Shown here one piece after another: positions 1 through 5,228 of a DNA stretch of 6,156 bases. The DNA comes from JANXVV01 sp038230975 (GTDB lineage: Bacteria; Planctomycetota; Phycisphaerae; Tepidisphaerales; Tepidisphaeraceae), in NCBI GenBank assembly GCA_038230975.1, contig JBBRMF010000300.1, positions 1 to 6,156 of the forward strand, written 5' to 3'. The notes under the pieces are model-generated. The model was not told the origin of the DNA, ran no database searches, and was given only the letters and a program-made list of their open reading frames with translations. A program made the position numbers and the translations under genes. Every line of letters starts with the position of its first letter. Positions within the stretch are counted from its first letter, which is position 1.

Positions 1-153
1 GCCGGCACCGGTGTTCAGCTGCGCGCGGACAGGAATATTAGCCGTATTGAACAGGTTGACCGAGCCTGTTCCGCTGAAAGTCATCGAGTTGTTGATGTTG
101 GCAATCGTCGCACTGCCACCATTGTTGGAATTGATGGTCAAAACGCCGCTGTT
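1..153 (-). repeat. 186-aa internal protein repeat, copy C (truncated by window edge)
   Basis: Residues 437-487, the first 51 residues of a third copy. By eye 42 of 51 residues match the same part of copy B (251-301), far closer than copy A is to B over the same part. It includes 'TFSGTGSVNLFN' and 'QLNTGAG', both shared with copy B. Confidence 0.82.
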
Positions 154-1461
154 GGTAAAGCCCGCACCGGTGAAATTCAGTTGGCTGGCATTGAAGATAT
201 TCAGTGCGCCGGTGTTGATGACGCTGTTCACCGCATTCGTTGCACCGGATGCCGTGATCGCTGCGTTACCGAAAGTGACTAACGTACCGCCACTGATCGT
301 TGCCCCTCCGAAAATCTGGACACTTCCCCCGTTTGAAGCGGTGATTACACCGGATCCGCTTTGATTGATCGTAATCCCGTTGATATCGAGTTGGCCCCCA
401 CCGACTGCCAGGAGGCTTGCATTATTGGTGATCGACAGCGTTTGCAATACCAGTTCCCCACCGCTGACATCTGCACTGACGGTTCCCTTGTTGACAAGTG
501 CCGCATTGATCTGGCCAAGACCGTGGACGAGCTGCGAGGAACCGAGCGTGAGAATTGCACCGGCGCCGGTGTTCAGTTGAGAGCGCGCAGGAATATTCGT
601 CAGATTGAACAGGTTGACCGACCCCGTACCGCTGAAAGTCAACGAGCTATTGACGCTTGCGATCGTCGCGTTGCCACCATTGTTGGAATTGATGGTCAAA
701 ACGCCGCTGTTGGTAAAGCCCGATCCCGTGAAATTGAGCTGGCTGCCGTTGAGTATGTTGAGCGAGCCGGTGTTGAGGACCGAATTGAGCGTATTCAGGA
801 CACCCGATGCACTGATGACCCCGTTACCGATGGTAGACAATGTACCCCCGCTGATCGTCGCACCCCCAAAGATTTGGACGGCCGATGAATTTCCGCCAAT
901 GAGTTTGCCGTTGCTTCCCTGCGTGAGCGTGATACCGGAAATGTCTAATAGCCCTCCATTAATGCCTTGAATCGTGGCATTGTTGGTCATCGACGATGTG
1001 AGCAACTGCAGGTCATTGCCGCTAACGTCCGCACTTATAGTACCGTTGTTGATCACAAAGGCATTGATCTGACCTACGCCATGCGTGAGAATTCCCGATC
1101 CAAACGTAACGGTAACATTGGTCGCGCCATTCAGTTGGGCGCGTGCTGAAATGTTTGCGGTCGCGTTGAGTTGAATAACTCCCGAACCGCTCACAACGGT
1201 GGAGTTCGTGCCAAAGAAAAGAATCGCAGCGCCGCCCCCGCCGTCCGAATTGATGAGGATCAGATCATTGTCAACGAGCGTCGGCCCGGCGATGTTCAGT
1301 GTGGTCCCGCTGGGGATGTCGGTGTTCGCGAACGCTGAATCAGGTGCAAGCCCCCAACGCGCTCCAACCGCCACCGCAGCCAGCGAGGCAGCAATGCGAA
1401 CCGCATTTAGAGCTGAACGTTTGGTTTTAGAATTGACGCGTGTATTGCAATGACTCTGCAT
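1..1461 (-). CDS. Secreted beta-strand-repeat protein, N-terminal 487 codons (3' end outside window)
   Basis: The frame read leftwards from ATG 1461-1459 stays open to base 1, giving 487 codons without a stop, so the gene is cut by the window edge. The start is fixed by an AGGAGG Shine-Dalgarno site four bases upstream and by an in-frame TAA at 1476-1474. Residues 1-46 look like a Sec signal peptide: a basic stretch (KTKR, 12-15), a hydrophobic core (about 17-38) and a likely cleavage after AFA-46. The mature part is rich in Gly, Ser, Thr, Asn and Ile/Leu/Val, with short alternating strands such as 'NSGVLTINSNNGG' and 'VQIFGGATISGGTL', typical of right-handed beta-helix or autotransporter-like surface proteins. 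From about residue 65 it is built of 186-residue repeats. A C-terminal anchor (autotransporter barrel, PEP-CTERM or other) would lie outside the window. An extracellular adhesin or matrix role is inference; no catalytic motif is visible. Being a long secreted repeat protein is well supported; its family is not. Confidence 0.88.
   Translation of the reverse strand, partial: MQSHCNTRVNSKTKRSALNAVRIAASLAAVAVGARWGLAPDSAFANTDIPSGTTLNIAGPTLVDNDLILINSDGGGGAAILFFGTNSTVVSGSGVIQLNATANISARAQLNGATNVTVTFGSGILTHGVGQINAFVINNGTISADVSGNDLQLLTSSMTNNATIQGINGGLLDISGITLTQGSNGKLIGGNSSAVQIFGGATISGGTLSTIGNGVISASGVLNTLNSVLNTGSLNILNGSQLNFTGSGFTNSGVLTINSNNGGNATIASVNSSLTFSGTGSVNLFNLTNIPARSQLNTGAGAILTLGSSQLVHGLGQINAALVNKGTVSADVSGGELVLQTLSITNNASLLAVGGGQLDINGITINQSGSGVITASNGGSVQIFGGATISGGTLVTFGNAAITASGATNAVNSVINTGALNIFNASQLNFTGAGFTNSGVLTINSNNGGSATIANINNSMTFSGTGSVNLFNTANIPVRAQLNTGAG
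154..711 (-). repeat. 186-aa internal protein repeat, copy B
   Basis: Residues 251-436, the only other complete copy in the window. Its last bases and the start of copy C share a stretch with the corresponding A/B junction: bases 672-722 are identical over 51 bases to 114-164, exactly 558 bases apart. Repeat borders are arbitrary because the register is continuous; I placed them at the conserved 'NSGVLTIN' motif. Confidence 0.85.
712..1269 (-). repeat. 186-aa internal protein repeat, copy A (most diverged)
   Basis: Residues 65-250 of the minus-strand repeat protein. They align without gaps to copy B (residues 251-436) at a constant offset of 186 residues, or 558 bases. Anchors include 'AQLNGA' at 108-113 against 'SQLNTG' at 294-299, 'HGVGQINAFVINNGTISADVSG' against 'HGLGQINAALVNKGTVSADVSG', and 'VQIFGGATISGGTL' from residue 195 against the same motif from 381. 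The first part (about 65-108) is the most diverged from the other copies. Confidence 0.8.
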
Positions 1462-1465
1462 ATAG

Positions 1466-1471
1466 CCTCCT
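1466..1471 (-). promoter_or_regulatory. Strong Shine-Dalgarno site of the repeat-protein gene
   Basis: On the minus strand this reads AGGAGG, four bases (CTAT) ahead of ATG 1461. It is the best ribosome binding site in the window and decides the start of the repeat-protein gene. Confidence 0.8.
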
Positions 1472-1481
1472 AATTACTGGT

Positions 1482-1506
1482 CGAACGGGAATGTTATTCC
1501 CATTCG
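1482..1506 (-). promoter_or_regulatory. Hairpin in the leader of the repeat-protein mRNA
   Basis: An inverted repeat with 11-base arms (1482-1492 and 1496-1506) and a three-base loop. Read as minus-strand RNA it forms CGAAUGGGAAU, loop AAC, AUUCCCGUUCG: eleven pairs including one U·G wobble. On the plus strand the same position is a C/A mismatch, so the structure fits minus-strand RNA better. It ends ten bases before the AGGAGG site. It could be an mRNA-stabilising 5' hairpin, a translation-control element or, as DNA, an operator for a dimeric repressor. No run of U follows, so an intrinsic terminator is unlikely. Confidence 0.55.
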
Positions 1507-1574
1507 GCTACTCTGCCCAACTATGAAAAAAAGCACGAAATTACCCACAAAGCACAAAACGACGGATTATCGGC

Positions 1575-1604
1575 CTTATACAATAATTAAACCAAACTTC
1601 ACAA
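1575..1604 (-). promoter_or_regulatory. Candidate sigma70-type promoter of the repeat-protein gene
   Basis: On the minus strand TTGTGA (1604-1599) and TATAAG (1580-1575) are 18 bases apart, a fair match to -35 and -10 boxes. An overlapping alternative is TTGGTT (1595-1590) with GATAAT (1571-1566), also 18 apart. Either would give a leader of roughly 100 bases that includes the hairpin at 1482-1506. AT-rich DNA yields such matches easily, and the promoter consensus of the host is not known. Confidence 0.3.
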
Positions 1605-1648
1605 TGAATAATATAGAAAATTCATCTCTATCTTGCTTTGATGGGTTT

Positions 1649-1678
1649 TTGACACAATAGGTAACCTTCATCTCGATT
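1649..1678 (+). promoter_or_regulatory. Possible promoter of glgB
   Basis: A perfect TTGACA lies at 1649-1654. The best partner 18 bases on is TCGATT (1673-1678), which matches the -10 consensus at only three positions. The placement, just after the AT-rich stretch and about 85 bases before the glgB start, is reasonable, but the -10 is poor. Confidence 0.22.
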
Positions 1679-1762
1679 CAGGTCGTTCGTTTGTAACTGA
1701 AGCGAGCGGTTCCACGCACCGGGTTGGTTGCATCATTGAGGGTCGCGGATATCTTGGGTTGA

Positions 1763-3808
1763 ATGTCGATTGAAACGCCTGCGCGACGCGGTGATGGAAC
1801 GGGTTTGATCGCCAACGACCCCTGGCTTGAACCGCACGCAGAAAATCTACGCCGACGGCACAGGCATTATCAGCAAACTCTGGCTCGGATTGAATCGGCT
1901 GGCGGGTTGCTCGGGCCAGTGAGCCAGGGGCATCACTATTTTGGATTTACGCGCGGTGAAAACAACGGACAGCCGGGCGTTTGGTTTCGAGAGTGGGCAC
2001 CGGCGGCGCAGTTGATCACGCTGACCGGAGATTTCAATCAATGGGATCGCTGGAGCCATCCGTTGCTGCGCGATGAGTTTGGAATTTGGAGCACGTTTCT
2101 ATCGGATGAGCGATACGCCGATAAACTCACGCATGGCAGCAGGATCAAGTTGCACGTGAAAAGCCAAGGCGGCGAAATGGATCGGCTGCCCGCCTATATT
2201 CGGCGGGTGACCCAGGAGGCGGGAAGCAATTTGTTCACGGGGCAATATTGGAACCCACCCACGCCTTATGCGTTTCAAAATCCTTCACCCAAATTACATT
2301 CCGGCCTGCGCATTTATGAATCGCACATCGGGATGGCGGTTGAGGAATTGAAGGTAGGTACGTTCAAGGAGTTCACTCAGAATATCCTGCCTCGCATCGC
2401 GGATCTGGGTTACAACGCGGTGCAGTTGATGGCCGTAATGGAGCATCCTTATTACGGATCGTTCGGATATCACGTCAGTAATTTCTTTGCGGTTTCATCG
2501 CGATTCGGCACGCCGGAAGAATTAAAAGAGCTAATTGATACGGCTCACGGCATGGGCATCCTGGTGCTGTTGGACATCGTTCATAGCCATTCCGTGAAGA
2601 ACACCCTGGAAGGTTTGAACCTTTTTGATGGCACGGAATTTCAATATTTTCACGCCGGCCCGCGCGGGCATCATGTGGCCTGGGATTCAAAGCTTTTCGA
2701 TTACGCCAAGTATGAGGTGCTGCGATTCCTGCTCAGTAACGATCGCTACTGGCTGGAGGAATATCGCTTCGATGGTTTCCGCTTCGACGGCGTGACGAGC
2801 ATGACGTACCTCGATCACGGCCTCGGTAAATCGTTTGGAAGTTACGATGATTACTTCGGCGCGAACATCGACGGCGACGCGGTGACCTACCTCCAGTTGG
2901 CCAACCAATTGATCCACACGCTAAAGCCCGATGCGATCACGATCGCCGAGGATGTCAGTGGCATGGTTGGCATGGCGCGGCCGGTGGCCGAGGGGGGAAT
3001 CGGTTTTGACTATCGCCTGGCGATGGGCGTGCCTGACAACTGGATCAAGTTGCTGAAGGAGAAATCGGATGAGCAATGGAACCTCGGGGAAATCTATCAC
3101 ACGCTGTTGAATCGCCGTTGGAGCGAAAAGCATGTCGGATACGCAGAAAGCCATGATCAGGCGATGGTCGGGGATAAGACAATCGCGTTCTGGTTGATGG
3201 ACAAGGAAATGTATTTCAGCATGGACAAGAAATCCCAGAGCGTGGTGATCGACCGCGGGCTGGCGCTTCACAAGATGATTCGACTGCTGACATTCTCACT
3301 GGCGGGCGAGGCCTATCTCACGTTCATGGGCAATGAGTTCGGGCATCCGGAGTGGATTGATTTTCCGCGTGAGGGAAATCAGTGGTCGTTTAAGCATGCC
3401 CGCCGTCAGTGGTCGATTGGGGATGCGGATATTCTTCGTTACAAAGGATTAAAAGATTTCGATCGCGCGATGATGCAATTGGATGAGCAATACCACGTCG
3501 TGGATGACAAACTGGTTGAGCAGTTGTATCTGCATGAAGAACAAAAGCTGCTGGTCTATCGACGAGGTCCGTTGGTGTTTGCGTTTAATTTCCATCCGAG
3601 TAATTCGTATACGGATTTGCGTATTCCAGTGCCCGATGCGCGGGACTATCGATTGGTGATGAATACCGATGAAGCGCGCTTTGAGGGTTTTGGACGCGTT
3701 GCGGAGAAGGTGACTTACTGGAAGCAGAATTCACCGATGGCCGGGAGACAGCAGAGCGTTCAGATCTATCTGCCGAGCCGAAGTGCGCAAGTGCTGTTGC
3801 CCGTTTAA
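1763..3808 (+). CDS. glgB: 1,4-alpha-glucan branching enzyme, eukaryotic-like GH13_8 type
   Basis: This 681-residue enzyme cleaves an alpha-1,4-glucan chain and rejoins the piece through an alpha-1,6 bond, making the branches of glycogen in the cytoplasm. An N-terminal helical part ('PWLEPHAENLRRR', 20-32) precedes a CBM48-like domain (about 55-155, 'WFREWAPAAQLITLTGDFNQW'). A GH13 barrel follows, then a C-terminal beta domain (about 585-681). Active-site regions are intact: DIVHSH (271-276), RFDGVTSM with nucleophile Asp342, AEDVSG with acid/base Glu396, and ESHDQAMVGDK with Asp465. The wording of these motifs, plus 'YESHIG', 'GNEFGHPEWIDFPREGN' and 'FNFHPSNSYTD', matches animal, plant and fungal branching enzymes rather than E. 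coli GlgB; length agrees with that type. An in-frame TGA (1760-1762) directly precedes ATG 1763, so no earlier start is possible. No good Shine-Dalgarno site is visible; TTG codon 15 is a less likely alternative. No other glycogen gene is in the window. Confidence 0.96.
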   Translation: MSIETPARRGDGTGLIANDPWLEPHAENLRRRHRHYQQTLARIESAGGLLGPVSQGHHYFGFTRGENNGQPGVWFREWAPAAQLITLTGDFNQWDRWSHPLLRDEFGIWSTFLSDERYADKLTHGSRIKLHVKSQGGEMDRLPAYIRRVTQEAGSNLFTGQYWNPPTPYAFQNPSPKLHSGLRIYESHIGMAVEELKVGTFKEFTQNILPRIADLGYNAVQLMAVMEHPYYGSFGYHVSNFFAVSSRFGTPEELKELIDTAHGMGILVLLDIVHSHSVKNTLEGLNLFDGTEFQYFHAGPRGHHVAWDSKLFDYAKYEVLRFLLSNDRYWLEEYRFDGFRFDGVTSMTYLDHGLGKSFGSYDDYFGANIDGDAVTYLQLANQLIHTLKPDAITIAEDVSGMVGMARPVAEGGIGFDYRLAMGVPDNWIKLLKEKSDEQWNLGEIYHTLLNRRWSEKHVGYAESHDQAMVGDKTIAFWLMDKEMYFSMDKKSQSVVIDRGLALHKMIRLLTFSLAGEAYLTFMGNEFGHPEWIDFPREGNQWSFKHARRQWSIGDADILRYKGLKDFDRAMMQLDEQYHVVDDKLVEQLYLHEEQKLLVYRRGPLVFAFNFHPSNSYTDLRIPVPDARDYRLVMNTDEARFEGFGRVAEKVTYWKQNSPMAGRQQSVQIYLPSRSAQVLLPV

Positions 3809-3975
3809 GGGTTTTTTGGCAGCGAGCGGTAAAAACATCAGGCGATGAAAACGACGCTGGAGTGAATTCCACCCGGCGGGTAGATTGGTCAAAGTCGGAC
3901 AACTAAATTGAATCGTCGGCAGGTGCTGGTGATTTGATCGATTGACGGGCTGCACCGCTTTTAAGGATCAACTTT
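3809..3975. other. Intergenic gap between glgB and the DUF2959 gene
   Basis: 167 bases without a supported gene. It begins with GGG and a six-T run right after the glgB stop, but only a three-pair stem (CCC 3800-3802 with GGG 3809-3811) precedes the run, so I do not call a terminator. No convincing promoter is seen; TTGACG at 3942-3947 has no suitable -10 before the DUF2959 ribosome binding site. Confidence 0.5.
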
Positions 3976-4635
3976 ATGTTCAAATATGCTTTTCGCTGGA
4001 TTTTGCCGGTGATGGTGATGGCTCCGATCGTGCCGGGATGTGCTGAAGGTCGCAAGGTTTATTACGCGGCGTGGGAGAAATTGGGTTCGGAGAAGCGGGA
4101 TATCCTCGTCAGCCGCGTGAAGGCGGCACGGGACGATCAGGCCGCAGCGAAGGAACAGTTCAAAACCACGCTGCAAAAGTTTCAGGAAGTGACGAACTTC
4201 AAGGGCGGGGAACTTGAAGCCAAGTACAAAAAATTGAGCGCTGAATACGAACGTTGCAAGGGCAAGGCGGAAAGCGTTTCGACGCGCGTTCGAAAAGTTG
4301 AGACTGTCGCAAGCGATATGTTTAAGGAATGGAGCGACGAGAACAAGCAATATACGGATGCGGAAAAGCGCCGAGCCAGCGATAAAATGCTCGATGATAC
4401 GAAGGTAAAATATTCCCAGTTCATCGCGCTAATGAAGAAGTCGGAAGACAAGATGAAGCCGGTGCTGGCGAAGTTCAATGACAACGTGCTTTGGCTGAAA
4501 CATAATCTAAACGCCAGCGCCATCAGCTCACTGCAAGGCACGTCCGGGGAGATTGAAACGGACGTGCAGTCGCTGATCAAGGATATGGAGTTGAGCATCG
4601 CGGAGGCGGACGATTTTGTAAAACAGATGAAGTAA
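3976..4635 (+). CDS. DUF2959 family protein, probable lipoprotein
   Basis: A 219-residue protein of unknown function, recognised as DUF2959 by the pattern 'YYAAWEKLGSEKRDILVSRVKAARDDQ', 'NFKGGELEAKYKKLSAEYE', 'SKMKPVLAKFNDNVLWLKHNLNA'-like segment (158-180) and 'IKDMELSIAEADDFV' near the end. The N-terminus has a short basic start and a hydrophobic core (residues 5-18), then V-P-G-C with Cys22 as the likely lipidated residue; Pro at -2 makes the lipobox imperfect. The rest (about 35-219) is charged, Lys/Glu-rich and almost surely helical, probably coiled coil facing the periplasm. AAGGA at 3963-3967, eight bases before ATG, is a good ribosome binding site. The gene stands 167 bases after glgB and 62 bases before the next gene, so it may be read with either, but no functional link is apparent. 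Family assignment is from remembered motif similarity. Confidence 0.85.
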   Translation: MFKYAFRWILPVMVMAPIVPGCAEGRKVYYAAWEKLGSEKRDILVSRVKAARDDQAAAKEQFKTTLQKFQEVTNFKGGELEAKYKKLSAEYERCKGKAESVSTRVRKVETVASDMFKEWSDENKQYTDAEKRRASDKMLDDTKVKYSQFIALMKKSEDKMKPVLAKFNDNVLWLKHNLNASAISSLQGTSGEIETDVQSLIKDMELSIAEADDFVKQMK

Positions 4636-4697
4636 TTTCACGGCAGGCTTGAGCGCGATAAAGTGCGACAGCGTTGCTTTTGATCCTCGGGAGTTTT

Positions 4698-5228
4698 ATG
4701 GCAGAATTCTTTATTGCGATCGGTGGCGTACAGCAAGGCCCTTTCCCGAGCCATGAATTGCTGGCTCGCGGAATGCGTGCTGATTCGTTGGTGTGGTGCG
4801 AAGGAATGGGTGATTGGCAGCGGGCGGATACCATGCCCGAATTGGCAGCACTCCTGCCCGGGCGACAACAGTCGATGCCCCCGCAAATGACACCCCCGAT
4901 GTCGCCGCAAATGACGCCGCAACAAATGTATGGAACCTATCAGCCTCCGATGGCAGCATACGCGGGTGCCCCTCCTTACAATCCGGCAAGCAGCAATCGC
5001 GTGGCGGCGGGAGTCTGCGGCATTTTGCTCGGCGGACTTGGAGTCCACAAATTCATTCTCGGAATGACCGGTGCCGGAGTGACGATGCTTCTCGTCACGT
5101 TGCTATCGTGTGGCGCTGCGTGGCCCATCACGCACGTGATCGGCATCATCGAAGGGATTATCTATCTATCGAAATCTGATCCGGATTTTCATCAGATCTA
5201 TGTCGTTGAGAAACGGTCGTGGTTTTGA
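4698..5228 (+). CDS. GYF_2 and TM2 domain membrane protein
   Basis: A 176-residue protein with three parts. Residues 1-54 form a bacterial GYF_2 domain ('QQGPF' 12-16, 'LVWCEGMGDWQRA' 31-43), thought to bind proline-rich peptides. Residues 57-98 are a flexible Met/Pro/Gln-rich linker. Residues 102-160 form a TM2 domain with two membrane spans (about 103-122 and 124-156) and the motif 'GGLGVHKFILG' (112-122). The end, 'IIEGIIYLSKSDPDF...YVVEKRSWF', is a tail I recall from many PVC and Bacteroidota TM2 proteins. The GYF part should be cytoplasmic; its partner is unknown. I chose ATG 4698 because GGGAG (4689-4693) lies four bases upstream and the GYF domain begins there; an in-frame TTG at 4674 would add eight residues but lacks a comparable site. 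The TGA stop overlaps the proB start by one base, which suggests co-transcription and coupled translation. Confidence 0.9.
   Translation: MAEFFIAIGGVQQGPFPSHELLARGMRADSLVWCEGMGDWQRADTMPELAALLPGRQQSMPPQMTPPMSPQMTPQQMYGTYQPPMAAYAGAPPYNPASSNRVAAGVCGILLGGLGVHKFILGMTGAGVTMLLVTLLSCGAAWPITHVIGIIEGIIYLSKSDPDFHQIYVVEKRSWF
4881..4928 (+). repeat. 24-base tandem repeat coding for the Pro-Gln-Met linker
   Basis: CCGCAAATGAC occurs at 4881-4891 and again at 4905-4915, 24 bases apart. It codes for two eight-residue units, PQMTPPMS and PQMTPQQM, within the linker of the GYF_2-TM2 protein. The second unit is diverged in its last three residues. Confidence 0.6.

Larger units (their letters stand above)
1462..1762. 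other. AT-rich divergent intergenic region
   Basis: This 301-base stretch separates two divergently transcribed genes. Its middle part (about 1520-1650) is strongly AT-rich compared with the coding regions on both sides, as expected for promoter DNA. It contains the Shine-Dalgarno site and leader hairpin of the minus-strand gene near its left end, and promoter-like boxes in both directions. The part from about 1680 to 1762 is GC-richer and would be the glgB leader; I see no riboswitch-like structure there. A 45-codon open frame at 1523-1660 (plus strand) is considered chance. Confidence 0.7.

Noticed and set aside
11..1453. Several long open frames on the plus strand (for example 11-364, 361-888, 605-970, 1199-1453)
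   Set aside because: They are shadows of the minus-strand repeat gene. Their translations recur with the same 558-base period, and the minus frame has the signal peptide, the strong ribosome binding site and coherent repeats.
1523..1660. 45-codon open frame on the plus strand beginning MKKSTKLPTHK
   Set aside because: There is no ribosome binding site, it sits wholly in the AT-rich promoter region, overlaps the promoter candidates of the minus-strand gene, and has no recognisable motif. AT-rich Lys/Asn content is what chance would give here.
3798..3820. GGG plus six-T run just after the glgB stop as an intrinsic terminator
   Set aside because: Only three base pairs (CCC 3800-3802 with GGG 3809-3811) can form before the T run, which is too weak for a terminator.
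3821..3830. Ten-base word AGCGAGCGGT here and at 1701-1710, flanking glgB
   Set aside because: A single ten-base match in non-coding DNA on both sides is intriguing as a possible gene-cassette border, but the match does not extend on either side and no mobile-element gene is near; chance is sufficient.
3585..3955. Minus-strand open frames overlapping the glgB 3' end and the following gap
   Set aside because: They overlap the well-supported glgB C-terminal domain, have no ribosome binding site I could identify and show no domain features.
4638..5048. Minus-strand and second-frame open frames across the GYF_2-TM2 gene
   Set aside because: The translations are Arg/His/Cys-rich and featureless, as expected for antisense or shifted frames of a GC-rich gene; the accepted frame has two recognisable domains.
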